Assembly: GCF_024460775.1 (NCBI RefSeq)
Contig: NZ_JANFYZ010000003.1
Coordinates: 288,844-352,843 of the forward strand
Length of the DNA: 64,000 nt
Reading direction: 5' to 3'
Source of the DNA: Desulfovibrio desulfuricans
GTDB lineage: Bacteria > Desulfobacterota > Desulfovibrionia > Desulfovibrionales > Desulfovibrionaceae
Part shown: one piece after another, positions 36,285 to 44,896 of the stretch
Numbering within the stretch: position 1 is the stretch's first letter
How the letters are laid out: each line of letters opens with the position of its first letter
Made by a program: the position numbers and the translations under genes
The notes under the pieces: model-generated
The model's database searches: none
What the model saw: only the letters and a program-made list of their open reading frames with translations
Told to the model about the DNA's origin: nothing

Positions 36285-36782
36285 ATGCCGCAAGTAGTCA
36301 TTTTGATGGGGTCAAAGTCTGACGAAGAAAAGGTCAGCCCCTGCGTAGACGTTCTGAAAAGCCTTGGCGTGAGCTGCGCTATCACCGTGAGTTCCGCGCA
36401 TCGCACGCCTGAACGCACCGAAAAACTGGTGAGCCAGTACGAAGCCGAAGGCACGCGCGTGTTTATTTGCGCCGCGGGCATGGCCGCGCATCTGGCTGGA
36501 GCCGTTGCCGCCCGCACCACGCGCCCTGTGATCGGCATTCCTGTTTCCAGCGCCGCCTTGTGCGGTATGGACGCGCTTTTTGCCACTGTGCAGATGCCTC
36601 CCGGATTCCCGGTCGCCACCGTTGCCACCGACAAGGCTGGCGCACGCAATGCCGCATGGCTGGCCGCCCAGATTCTGGCCGTGTCCGACCCTGCGCTCAA
36701 TGAGCGCATTGCCGAAGCCCGCGCCAAAATGCGCGAAGAAGTGGAAAAAGCCGGGGACGAAATTAGCCGCAAATACGCCTAG
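36285..36782 (+). CDS. purE: 5-(carboxyamino)imidazole ribonucleotide mutase / AIR carboxylase
   Basis: The 165-residue protein has GSKSDEEKV, SSAHRTPE and AGMAAHLAGAVAARTTRPVIG, the PurE signatures. It forms CAIR in purine synthesis. The GMAAHLAG stretch differs from the classical GGAAHLPGM of Escherichia coli type class I enzymes and is closer in look to class II (direct AIR carboxylase); purK is not adjacent, which agrees but does not prove it. Part of a purD-purE unit closed by the long inverted repeat at 36865-36923. Confidence 0.95.
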   Translation: MPQVVILMGSKSDEEKVSPCVDVLKSLGVSCAITVSSAHRTPERTEKLVSQYEAEGTRVFICAAGMAAHLAGAVAARTTRPVIGIPVSSAALCGMDALFATVQMPPGFPVATVATDKAGARNAAWLAAQILAVSDPALNERIAEARAKMREEVEKAGDEISRKYA

Positions 36783-36828
36783 TGTAGTAGGCCCTGGCAA
36801 CAGGATCAGTTCTTGCGCTGTGTTCTGT

Positions 36829-36850
36829 CCATTGCTTTGATTCGCAATGG
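36829..36850 (+). repeat. Small hairpin CCATTGC-N8-GCAATGG downstream of purE
   Basis: A seven-base-pair stem 47 bases after the purE stop, followed by AAAACG. Probably a secondary structure element in the purE 3' region before the main terminator. Confidence 0.4.
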
Positions 36851-36864
36851 AAAACGCACCGTAT

Positions 36865-36923
36865 GCACCTCACAAAATAAATGCCCGCAAGCTGAGCTTG
36901 CGGGCATTTATTTTGTGAGGTGC
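36865..36923. terminator. Exceptionally long perfect inverted repeat (29-base arms) between convergent genes
   Basis: Positions 36865-36893 and 36895-36923 are exact reverse complements with one base between. The core GCCCGCAAGCT/AGCTTGCGGGC is flanked by AAAATAAAT and ATTTATTTT, giving U-rich tracts for both strands. It lies between purE and the minus-strand diguanylate cyclase and is most simply a bidirectional terminator, but the arm length is far above the usual. Confidence 0.85.
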
Positions 36924-36956
36924 TGTTGCTGAGGCAGGAAAATAACAGACAGAGGA

Positions 36957-38546
36957 TTACACGGACGCGTCTGCACCGTACTCAAGACCAACGGAACATA
37001 CCCTGTTGCGTCCTTCCTGCTTGGCGCGGTACAGCGCTGTATCTGCCGCCAGAATGAGGGAATCGCAGATTTGCGTGCTCTCCATGCCCTGCGGGGTGCC
37101 CGGTTCAAATACTGCGGCGGCAACGCCAACGCTGATGGTCACATTTATGGCCGTGCCGTTGAATGGCACCTCTATCATGGCGGCAACCTGTCGCAGGCGC
37201 TCAGCGAGAGCCACGGCCTCATCCTGCCCCATCCCGGGCAACAGCACAGAAAATTCCTCGCCGCCATAGCGACCAAGCAAGGCTTTGTGGCCAAGCGTGT
37301 CTTTCAGAGCTGACGTGACGCCGCGCAGGACTTTGTCGCCCGCCATATGCCCATATTCATCGTTGACGCGTTTGAAATGGTCGATGTCCAGCAACATAAA
37401 ACCGAGCTTGCCGCCAATCTCCTTGCAGCGGTCAATCTCGCGCTGAAAGGCCTCCATAAAAAACCAGCGGCTGAACACCTGTGTCAGCGCGTCCTGCGAC
37501 GCGATGCGCTGCATTTTTTCAAGCAGTTCCTTGCTTTCGGTCATATCGTACAAGGATACAATGAGGCCGGAATCTTTTTCTGACTCGCCAACCCTGGCGC
37601 AGGAAACCTTGTAAAAACGCAGCCCCCCCGCCACTGGCAGAGCAATCTCCATTTCCTCATTCTGCACAAGCGCCGCCACGTCAAGGGAACTTTGTTCAGG
37701 AAACACATCCCTGACCGTCAGCCCCACGGCATCCTCTGACAGGGCTGGAAGAATGGACACGGCGCTGTCGTTGAAATCCACCACGCGCAGCTTGCCGTCC
37801 AGCACCAGAACACTGGCGCTCATGGTTTTAAACACCTTGTCGCGCGCTATGGGCACGAGGTCGAACATGCGCAGGCGGGACATGGCAAAACCACTCAACG
37901 GCAGGGCCGCCGAGAGGATGAAGGGCTCAATATCAATACCGTAGGGCGCAAAGCCCAACATCTGCAAAAAATTGCCTATCCAGAGGCTCAGCGCGCCAAT
38001 AAAGATGGTTTTTGCCTGACGCCTGCGATAGCCCGTTGCCTTGCCGTAGGAAAAGGCAAACAAAGCCAGACCGGCAAAGGCAACAAGCATCTTGTAAACA
38101 AAATCCACATAATACCACCAGCCCTTCTGCGTTACCGCCACAGGGAAGAGGCCGCTGGCATCTACATCAAATGTTCTATAATGAAAGTGGTGATACTCAT
38201 TGGTGTAGAGCATTGCAATAGTCGTCAACGGAACTACAAACAGCAGAGCCATCACAGCCTTGCTCTTTATTGAATAGTTATTGTAATAAACTGCAAAAAG
38301 AAACCAGAACACCGCTATAAGGGGTGCTCCAAGATATTCAATTTTTAAGGAAAGATAGATTGTTTCAGGCGTGCTTGATGCAAGCTCGAAAATGTACCCG
38401 ACCGTGTACATGAAAATAGTCATAAACAAAAACAAAAAGGCCGCGTAACCGTTTGACCGTGCTATCCTGGACGAATAGCAAACAGCATAGAGCATGCCCG
38501 CGCACGATATACTCAGAAAAAGAATACAGGCAGCTCTTATGATCAC
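36957..38546 (-). CDS. Membrane diguanylate cyclase: 7TM sensor, PAS, GGDEF
   Basis: The 529-residue protein has seven or eight hydrophobic segments in residues 1-225 (histidine-kinase-type N-terminal 7TM sensor), a PAS domain (about 235-350) and a C-terminal GGDEF domain with RYGGEEFSVLL. The upstream I-site RxxD is absent (GHKA in its place), so the feedback control seen in the cyclase at 23 kb should be lacking. The start codon is GTG. The N-terminal half has lower GC than the C-terminal half. Monocistronic. Confidence 0.9.
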   Translation of the reverse strand: MIIRAACILFLSISCAGMLYAVCYSSRIARSNGYAAFLFLFMTIFMYTVGYIFELASSTPETIYLSLKIEYLGAPLIAVFWFLFAVYYNNYSIKSKAVMALLFVVPLTTIAMLYTNEYHHFHYRTFDVDASGLFPVAVTQKGWWYYVDFVYKMLVAFAGLALFAFSYGKATGYRRRQAKTIFIGALSLWIGNFLQMLGFAPYGIDIEPFILSAALPLSGFAMSRLRMFDLVPIARDKVFKTMSASVLVLDGKLRVVDFNDSAVSILPALSEDAVGLTVRDVFPEQSSLDVAALVQNEEMEIALPVAGGLRFYKVSCARVGESEKDSGLIVSLYDMTESKELLEKMQRIASQDALTQVFSRWFFMEAFQREIDRCKEIGGKLGFMLLDIDHFKRVNDEYGHMAGDKVLRGVTSALKDTLGHKALLGRYGGEEFSVLLPGMGQDEAVALAERLRQVAAMIEVPFNGTAINVTISVGVAAAVFEPGTPQGMESTQICDSLILAADTALYRAKQEGRNRVCSVGLEYGADASV

Positions 38547-38741
38547 TGGATATGCCCTATACTATTCACCCTGCAAACGCGCCCTCTGCAACTGGCATTA
38601 CGTGACGCAGCAGTGCATTCATAACGCACTGCGTGAGCGGGAAAATACCGTTCCTCGCCCTGCGCAGCTTCGCGTGTCCGATTTTTTTTACCTGCATCCC
38701 CACAAGCTGACAAGCAGCGCGGCCCCGGCAGCAAAACAAAA

Positions 38742-38772
38742 ACTCCGGGCCTGCCTGAGCAGACACCGGAGT
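38742..38772 (-). terminator. Terminator of the carboxynorspermidine dehydrogenase gene
   Basis: ACTCCGG (38742-38748) pairs with CCGGAGT (38766-38772); on the minus strand it is followed by TTTTTG. The remaining 38547-38800 gap shows nothing further that I recognise. Confidence 0.7.
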
Positions 38773-38800
38773 CTTTGCAACAATCAAACCAGCTTGCTGA

Positions 38801-40009
38801 CTAAAATTTGCCGGTCACGTCCAGGCACTGCCAGGGCAGGCCGTACACATTGAGATCCTTCATGAAAGGATCAGGATCAAACTGTTCCATGTTCCACACG
38901 CCGGGCTTGCGCCACAAACCCTGAGCCACCATCTTTGTACCGATCATGGCGGGCACGCCCGTGGTGTACGAAATGGCCTGGGAGCCAACTTCTGCGTAGC
39001 ATTCTTCGTGATCGCAGATGTTGTACACGTAGACGGTCTTTTCCTTGCCGTCCTTGACGCCGCGCATGAGGTCGCCAATGCAGGTCTTGCCCTTGGTCAG
39101 GGGGCCAAGGGAGGCTGGGTCGGGCAGCAGTTTGGCAAGGAACTGGATGGGCACAATGTCCTGCCCCTGAAATTTCACAGGGTCAATGCGGGTCATGCCC
39201 ACGTTGCCAAGCACCTTGAGGTGGTTGAGATAGTTCTCTGAAAACGTCATCCAGAAGCGGGCGCGGCGGATGCCCTTGAGGTTCTGCACCAGCGATTCCA
39301 GCTCTTCATGATACATGAGAAAGCACTTTTTGGAGCCGATGCCGTCAGGGAAATCAAAATTCATGGACCAGGACAGGGGGTCGGTTTCCACCCACTCGCC
39401 GCGTTCCCAGTACCGCCCGCGCGCCGTGACCTCGCGGATGTTGATTTCAGGATTGAAGTTGGTGGCAAAGGGCTGACCATGATCGCCCGCGTTGCAGTCG
39501 ATGATGTCGAGCACGTGCACTTCGTCCAGCTGATGCTTGAGCGCCCAGGCCGCATACACGTTGGTGACGCCGGGGTCAAAACCGGAACCGAGCAGGGCCG
39601 TCAGCCCCGCCTCGCGGAAGCGATCCTGATAGGCCCACTGCCACTTGTATTCAAACTTGGCTGTGTCCAGCGGCTCGTAGTTGGCGGTGTCCACGTAATG
39701 CACGCCGCATTCAAGGCAGGCGTCCATGATGTGCAGATCCTGATACGGCAGGGCCACGTTGCAGACCACATCGGGCTTGACCTGCCGGATGAGGGAGCAC
39801 AGCTCGGGTACATTGTCCGCGTCCACCTGAGCGGTGGCAACCTCGACGCCAAGGCGCGTCTTGACGCTCTGCGCAATGGCATCGCAGCGAGAAAGGGTGC
39901 GGCTTGCCAGCGTTACCTTTGAAAATCCGCCTTCCTTGAGTACCTGCGCACACTTGTGCACCACAACGCTGCCTACGCCGCCCGCGCCAATAATCAGAAT
40001 ATGAGACAT
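38801..40009 (-). CDS. Carboxynorspermidine dehydrogenase (saccharopine dehydrogenase family)
   Basis: The 402-residue protein begins with a Rossmann motif (HILIIGAGGVGSVVVHKCAQ) and carries GSGFDPGVTNVYAAW and VHYVDTANYEP, as in the carboxynorspermidine dehydrogenase branch. That enzyme condenses aspartate semialdehyde with a diamine and reduces the product to carboxynorspermidine or carboxyspermidine, the aspartate-based polyamine route. GGAGAAGGA precedes the start. The usual partner, the decarboxylase nspC, is not adjacent. Putrescine could come from the agmatinase at 9 kb. Confidence 0.88.
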   Translation of the reverse strand: MSHILIIGAGGVGSVVVHKCAQVLKEGGFSKVTLASRTLSRCDAIAQSVKTRLGVEVATAQVDADNVPELCSLIRQVKPDVVCNVALPYQDLHIMDACLECGVHYVDTANYEPLDTAKFEYKWQWAYQDRFREAGLTALLGSGFDPGVTNVYAAWALKHQLDEVHVLDIIDCNAGDHGQPFATNFNPEINIREVTARGRYWERGEWVETDPLSWSMNFDFPDGIGSKKCFLMYHEELESLVQNLKGIRRARFWMTFSENYLNHLKVLGNVGMTRIDPVKFQGQDIVPIQFLAKLLPDPASLGPLTKGKTCIGDLMRGVKDGKEKTVYVYNICDHEECYAEVGSQAISYTTGVPAMIGTKMVAQGLWRKPGVWNMEQFDPDPFMKDLNVYGLPWQCLDVTGKF

Positions 40010-40236
40010 GTTCCTTCTCCGTGGTGGAAGAGGTATACCACTGCGCGGCATGACCGCGCCGCCATTTTCATATATTGCGCCCGTGGGCGCAGGGTTGCCG
40101 GGCCGCATGACCCTGGCCGGAAAACATGATGCCCGCACGGCGTGACAAAGCCGTTACGCCACGCGCGGAATGGGCCTTATGGCCCAGGAAAGTTCCGGCG
40201 TCAACAGATCGTGGTGCAAAAACCGTCAACTCTGCC

Positions 40237-41601
40237 TTATTTCTCACTTTTGGCCGCAGGGCCCGGATCTGCCGCATCGCCATCCATCAGGCGCACATGG
40301 GCGTAACGCCCGCTTTTGCGCGCCCGCTCGGCAAGCTCCAGCCCCTGGCTCCTGCACTGCGGGCAGGCGTGGCGCGGCACCAGTATGCACAGGGAGCGGG
40401 GCACCCGTTCCGAGGCGGTCTCAATGCGCCCCAGGCCCGAGCAATCGCTGCACAGCCGCCAGGCTTCCGTCTGCCCTTCGCGCAGGTTGTCCGTATCATA
40501 AAAGATATGCTTGCGGCGCACCCACCAGCCGTTTTCTTCCTCGCCCTCAGCAGGCTGCGCCGGGGGATGAAAATACACATCGCGGATCTGCCCGCACAAT
40601 CTGGCGATGTATTCCCCCACCTGCGGCCGCTGACGCGTGGCTTCCGGCGTCCAGCCCGGCTCGCGGATATCTGAGGCGTCCAGCCCGGCCAGGGCAAGGC
40701 AGATGCCCAGATTCACGTAGGGCAATGCCCCGCGTATGGAGTAGCCGCCTTCCAGCACTGCGATATGCGGCTGCAGGGCCGCATTGAGCGCCGCATAGCC
40801 CTGGGCCGAAAGCTTCATGTTGGCAAGGGGATCGGTGAAGTGATTGTCCTGCCCGGCGGAATTGATGATCAGGTCAGGCTTGAAATCTTCCAGAATGGGC
40901 AGCACCGCATGCTCTATGGCGTACAGATAGCCCTCGTCCGAGGTTTCGGGCGGCAAAGGGATGTTGATGGTGCGCCCAAGCGCGCCGGGGCCGCCGCATT
41001 CCTGCGGGAAACCCGATCCGGGGTACAGGGTGCGCCCGTCCTGATGCAGGGAGATGAACAGGGTATGCGGGTCGTTCCAGAAAATATCCTGGCTGCCGTC
41101 GCCGTGATGCACGTCCGTATCCACAATGGCGATGCGCAGGGGGCGGCCGTCGGGGCGCGGGTAGTGATCGCGGATATACTCCACCATGACGGCTTCATTA
41201 TTGATATTGCAGAAGCCGCGGTTGCCGTGCACCACGCGCATGGCGTGGTGGCCTGGAGGCCGCACCAGGGCAAAGGCCCGCTGCTCGCGCCCCTCAAGCA
41301 CCAGCCGGGCCGCGCGGATAGCCCCGCCCGCCGAAGCCAGATGCGAATCCGTACTCACCGCCGCAGCCGAAGGCAGGCAGAAGTGCGCGCGCTCAAGCTG
41401 GGCATGCGTGGCAAAGGCGGGGCGGTATTCCGTAATACCGGGGATGTCGAACAGCCCCTCTTCAAGCAGCTGGTCGCGCGTATAGAGCAGGCGCTCTTCC
41501 CGCTCCGGGTGTGTTGCAGAAATGGCCCAGTCAAAGGCAGGGAAAAACACCACACCAAGACTGCGGGCCGCCACCAGAGGCGGCAGTGGTTTTTCAGTCA
41601 T
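40237..41601 (-). CDS. Histone-deacetylase-family amidohydrolase with C-terminal zinc-ribbon-like tail
   Basis: The 454-residue protein has the arginase-deacetylase fold with RPPGHHA (catalytic His pair), GFCNINNEAV, VDTDVHHGDGSQDIFW (zinc Asp and His), SAGQDNHFTDP and LEGGYS. Relatives act on acetylated polyamines, acetoin-related compounds or acetyl-lysine. A distinctive extra C-terminal part of about 90 residues has CSDC-x25-CPQC, which could bind zinc. The start MTEKPL overlaps the stop of the 111-residue gene upstream. Last gene of the yhaM-like, tmk, small protein, deacetylase operon. Confidence 0.88.
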   Translation of the reverse strand: MTEKPLPPLVAARSLGVVFFPAFDWAISATHPEREERLLYTRDQLLEEGLFDIPGITEYRPAFATHAQLERAHFCLPSAAAVSTDSHLASAGGAIRAARLVLEGREQRAFALVRPPGHHAMRVVHGNRGFCNINNEAVMVEYIRDHYPRPDGRPLRIAIVDTDVHHGDGSQDIFWNDPHTLFISLHQDGRTLYPGSGFPQECGGPGALGRTINIPLPPETSDEGYLYAIEHAVLPILEDFKPDLIINSAGQDNHFTDPLANMKLSAQGYAALNAALQPHIAVLEGGYSIRGALPYVNLGICLALAGLDASDIREPGWTPEATRQRPQVGEYIARLCGQIRDVYFHPPAQPAEGEEENGWWVRRKHIFYDTDNLREGQTEAWRLCSDCSGLGRIETASERVPRSLCILVPRHACPQCRSQGLELAERARKSGRYAHVRLMDGDAADPGPAAKSEK

Positions 41602-41929
41602 CACCTTCGCCAAGTTCTTCAAAAATATCGGCCCCATAACGGGCATACGTCACCATACGACCCATGTGCGCAAGGCCCATGCCGTAGGCCAGATTGCTTT
41701 CTGCCACGGCCATAAAAAGCACGCCTTCAGTATCGTGCAGGGCAAAAAAGCCGCCAGCACCGCCATCCTTGCGAAAAACGGCGCAGTGCAGCAAACCGGG
41801 ATCGCCAATAACGTTGATCAGGGTGTAGCCCTTGGGCGGCTGACCCGGCAGATAGGCCAGTTCCTTGCCTTCACGGGGGGCAAAGCGCACGCCCGCGCCT
41901 TCAACTTCGAGTGTATAACATTCGTACAT
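41594..41929 (-). CDS. Small hypothetical protein, 111 residues
   Basis: Not recognised. It begins MYECYTLEVEGAGVRF after AAGGAG and has a beta-rich pattern (KGYTLINVIGDPGLLHCAVFRK, GFFALHDTEGVLFMAV). No signal or membrane segment. The stop overlaps the start of the deacetylase gene by eight bases, so the two are translationally coupled. It follows tmk by about 100 bases. Confidence 0.7.
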   Translation of the reverse strand: MYECYTLEVEGAGVRFAPREGKELAYLPGQPPKGYTLINVIGDPGLLHCAVFRKDGGAGGFFALHDTEGVLFMAVAESNLAYGMGLAHMGRMVTYARYGADIFEELGEGDD

Positions 41930-42030
41930 ATATTCTCCTTGGTGGCGCATGGAGCGCGCCAAAAGCCTGCATGGCAGGCTGAACCGGCAAAATTGCAAAG
42001 GCCCGGAAAGCGGCTCCCGCCGCAAAAAAA

Positions 42031-42684
42031 CTATTCCAATCCCCAACCGCGCTGACGCAAGTGGGACTCAATGGCGGAACGGCACTGCAAAACCACGTCT
42101 TCCGGCGGCTGCGAGGCGTCAATGATGGCAAAGCGCTCGGGTTCTTCTTCGGCCAGAACCCTGTAGCCCTGCCGCACCCGTTCGTGAAAATCAAGGCTCT
42201 CCGCGTCAAAACGGCCCTCTGAAACCACAAGGCCTTCCAGACGGTTGCGCTCGCCTGCGCGCATGAGGCCGCAACGCACCGGCAGATCCAGCAGCAGGGT
42301 CAGCTCCGGTTGCAGGCCGCCCGTGGCGGCCTGGTTGAGCCTTTGCAGATATTCCGTATCAAGCCCGCGTCCGTGCCCCTGATAGGCCAGAGTGGAGTCG
42401 GTGTAACGGTCGCACAGCACGGTCTGCCCCGCTTCCAGCGCAGGCCGGATGATCTCCGCCACATGCTGCGCCCTGTCGGCAAGAAACAGAAAAAGCTCCG
42501 CCCTGCTGGAGAGTTCGCGCGTGCGGGCATCAAGCAGTATGGAACGCAGGCTGCGCCCAAGCGCACAGCCCCCCGGCTCACGCGTGCACAGGGGGTCGTG
42601 GCCGTTTTCCTGCAAAAAACCCGCAAGATAGTTGATGGCCGTGGACTTGCCCGCGCCTTCTATACCTTCAAAAGAGATAAACAT
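42031..42684 (-). CDS. tmk: Thymidylate kinase
   Basis: The 217-residue P-loop kinase phosphorylates dTMP to dTDP. Motifs: FISFEGIEGAGKSTAINYLA (P-loop), CTREPGG, LFLFLADRAQHV and LCDRYTDSTLAYQG (the DRY/DR motif). LDLPVRCGLMRAGERNRLE is the LID region. Its start lies inside the 3' end of the yhaM-like gene (25-base overlap), which implies coupling. Confidence 0.95.
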   Translation of the reverse strand: MFISFEGIEGAGKSTAINYLAGFLQENGHDPLCTREPGGCALGRSLRSILLDARTRELSSRAELFLFLADRAQHVAEIIRPALEAGQTVLCDRYTDSTLAYQGHGRGLDTEYLQRLNQAATGGLQPELTLLLDLPVRCGLMRAGERNRLEGLVVSEGRFDAESLDFHERVRQGYRVLAEEEPERFAIIDASQPPEDVVLQCRSAIESHLRQRGWGLE

Positions 42685-43691
42685 TCTTCTTTCACCGCTT
42701 TTTTGCGGGTTGCGGGGGCGGCTTTGTCCGGCGTACGCGCGGCCCGGTGCACGGGTCGCCCCAGCGTAGCCTGCCAGGGTGTCCAGGCCTCGCCTTCGCC
42801 CTCTATCTGGGCAAAAAGGCCACGGCACTGGGCCATCTTGGCGTCCAGGTTGTCGGCATAGTGCAGGGCCATGGCTTCCGGCGTATGCGGCACGCGCACC
42901 GCGCCGAACTCCAGCTCGCCATGGTGGCTTAAAATCAGGTGCTTGAGATGCCGCTGCAACGGCTCTTCCAGACCGGATTTAGCCAGGTACGGCTCCAGCA
43001 TTTCAATGCCCAGCATGAGGTGCCCCAGCAGGCGGCCCTCATCAGTGTAATCATTGGCGATACCGCCAGAAAATTCGCGCAGTTTGCCAATATCGTGGAA
43101 CAGCGCTCCCGCAAGAAAGGTCTGCCGGTCGAGTTCCGGATAATGATCGGCAATGCGGCGGCAAAGTTTGAATACGCTCAAAGTGTGCTCAAGCAGCCCG
43201 CCCACATAGGCGTGGTGCACCCCTTTGGCCGCCGGGCAGACCCGAAAGGCGGCGCGCATCTCGTCGTTGTTAAAAAATCCCTGCACCAGCTTGCGCCAGG
43301 GCGTGTGGACAAATTCCTTCTTGATGAGATCAAGCAGTTCATCCAGCATCTCATCCAGCGGAAAGGGACTGGCGGGCATGAGGGCCGCATGGTCCACAGC
43401 AGCGCATTCCTCATCGGAAAGAAAGCGTATCTGCTCCACCGTGAGCTGCACCTGATCGCGGTACAGCCCCGCGCGCCCTTCGGCCCACACAAGGGTTCCC
43501 GCCGCGATTTCGCTGAACTCCGCGCTCAGCGGATGCCATATCTTGGCTTCAAGGCTGCCGCTGGCATCAGCCAGGGTAAGCCGCCAGTACGGGCCGTTGC
43601 GCGACTGCCCCTGCGCCGCCTGCGTAACCACGAATATGCCGCGCGCCTCCGAGGCGGGGCCAATCTCTTTGACGTAACAACCTTTTTCCAT
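42660..43691 (-). CDS. OB-fold and HD-domain nuclease, YhaM-like
   Basis: The 343-residue protein has an N-terminal OB fold (about 20-95: YWRLTLADASGSLEAKIWHP) and an HD domain with HHAYVGGLLEHTLSV, ALFHDIGKLREF and ILSHHGELEFG. This is the layout of the YhaM family of 3'-5' exoribonucleases/exonucleases. It is the first gene of the minus-strand operon and overlaps tmk by 25 bases. The RBS (GGAAC) is modest. Activity on RNA versus DNA cannot be told. Confidence 0.88.
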   Translation of the reverse strand: MEKGCYVKEIGPASEARGIFVVTQAAQGQSRNGPYWRLTLADASGSLEAKIWHPLSAEFSEIAAGTLVWAEGRAGLYRDQVQLTVEQIRFLSDEECAAVDHAALMPASPFPLDEMLDELLDLIKKEFVHTPWRKLVQGFFNNDEMRAAFRVCPAAKGVHHAYVGGLLEHTLSVFKLCRRIADHYPELDRQTFLAGALFHDIGKLREFSGGIANDYTDEGRLLGHLMLGIEMLEPYLAKSGLEEPLQRHLKHLILSHHGELEFGAVRVPHTPEAMALHYADNLDAKMAQCRGLFAQIEGEGEAWTPWQATLGRPVHRAARTPDKAAPATRKKAVKEECLSLLKV

Positions 43692-43847
43692 ATATCGTTC
43701 CAGCGGCGCGTATCTGCGCCGGGCATATGCTGTTTTCCACGCGGGCATGGCCCCTGACGCGGAACTTCCAAAATTGGCAGGCCGCGCAAAACACTGGAAC
43801 CACGCGGGCCTTAGGCCGAATTTCCCTTCTTTCCGAGGTATTGTCAA

Positions 43848-44609
43848 ATGGACGTTCTTCTGACCAACGATGACGGCATCCGGGCGCGCGGCCTGCGCGC
43901 GCTTTACGCCGCCCTGCTTGAAGCAGGGCATACAGTGCATGTGGTGGCCCCCATGACCCAGCAATCTGGCGTGGGGCACTCGCTGACCGTATTCGAACCT
44001 GTACGCGCCATGGACTTTGAAGAACCCGACTTCAAGGGTCTGGGTATTTACGGCACACCCACGGACTGCGTCAAACTGGCTCTTGGGCAGCTCCTGCCCA
44101 AAAAGCCCGACATGGTCATTTCGGGCATCAACGCAGGGCCCAACGTTGGCCCGGACATTCTGTATTCCGGCACGGTGGGCGCTGCCACGGAGGCGGGCCA
44201 CGAAAATCTGCCGAGCATTGCTGTTTCGCACGACTGCTACAAGGTCAAAAACGGCGATCTGCTGCCGCAGGCCCGGCATCTGGTGGCGCTGGCCGAGCGC
44301 ATCGACTGGTCGCAGTTGGGCCGCCGCAGGGTCGTCAACGTCAACTATCCTGCCTGCCCGCTGGACGAGGTCAAAGGCCTGCGCGTCTGCCCGCAGACCA
44401 GCGCCGTGTGGGTAAACACCTACTCGGAACGCCTGGACCCGCGCGGCGCGCCCTACTGGTGGCTTGAGGGCGAAATTCCTGCGGAAACCATTGAACCGGA
44501 CTCGGACAAAGACATGCTCAACCGGGGATACATTACCCTTACCCCCCTGCGCTTTGATTTTACCGATCCGGCTGGCCTGAACGCGCTGGCGGGCATGAAG
44601 CTCGGCTAG
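43848..44609 (+). CDS. surE: 5'-nucleotidase SurE
   Basis: SurE removes phosphate from nucleoside monophosphates and short polyphosphates. The 253-residue protein has VLLTNDDGIRARG (metal-binding DD), APMTQQSGVGHSLT, YGTPTDCVKLAL and SGINAGPNVGPDILYSGTVGAA with the metal-binding Asn. Length is typical. Divergent from the yhaM-like operon. The 44610-44896 gap that follows shows no clear terminator or gene. Confidence 0.96.
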   Translation: MDVLLTNDDGIRARGLRALYAALLEAGHTVHVVAPMTQQSGVGHSLTVFEPVRAMDFEEPDFKGLGIYGTPTDCVKLALGQLLPKKPDMVISGINAGPNVGPDILYSGTVGAATEAGHENLPSIAVSHDCYKVKNGDLLPQARHLVALAERIDWSQLGRRRVVNVNYPACPLDEVKGLRVCPQTSAVWVNTYSERLDPRGAPYWWLEGEIPAETIEPDSDKDMLNRGYITLTPLRFDFTDPAGLNALAGMKLG

Positions 44610-44896
44610 GGCGTACACCGCCCAAAGGCCTGCGGCAACCTGCCGGAAACATAAGGGATCAGGCGACCCCTCTTGACTCCGCCGCCCCATGTGGGCTACA
44701 GGCGCGCTCGGGCATACAAAATATGTTTTGCGTTTGCCCGGGCACTGCGCCCGCCGGAAGAACTGCAAAGTAAGCCCGTTTCCTGCGCGGCAGGCATTCC
44801 CCTTTACGGGGAATTGGTGTATGTGCAGACTTGTCATTTCCGGGCGACTTATGCTTTTTTGACCGTCCTTAATGCCAGACCCCTCTGGAGGAAATC

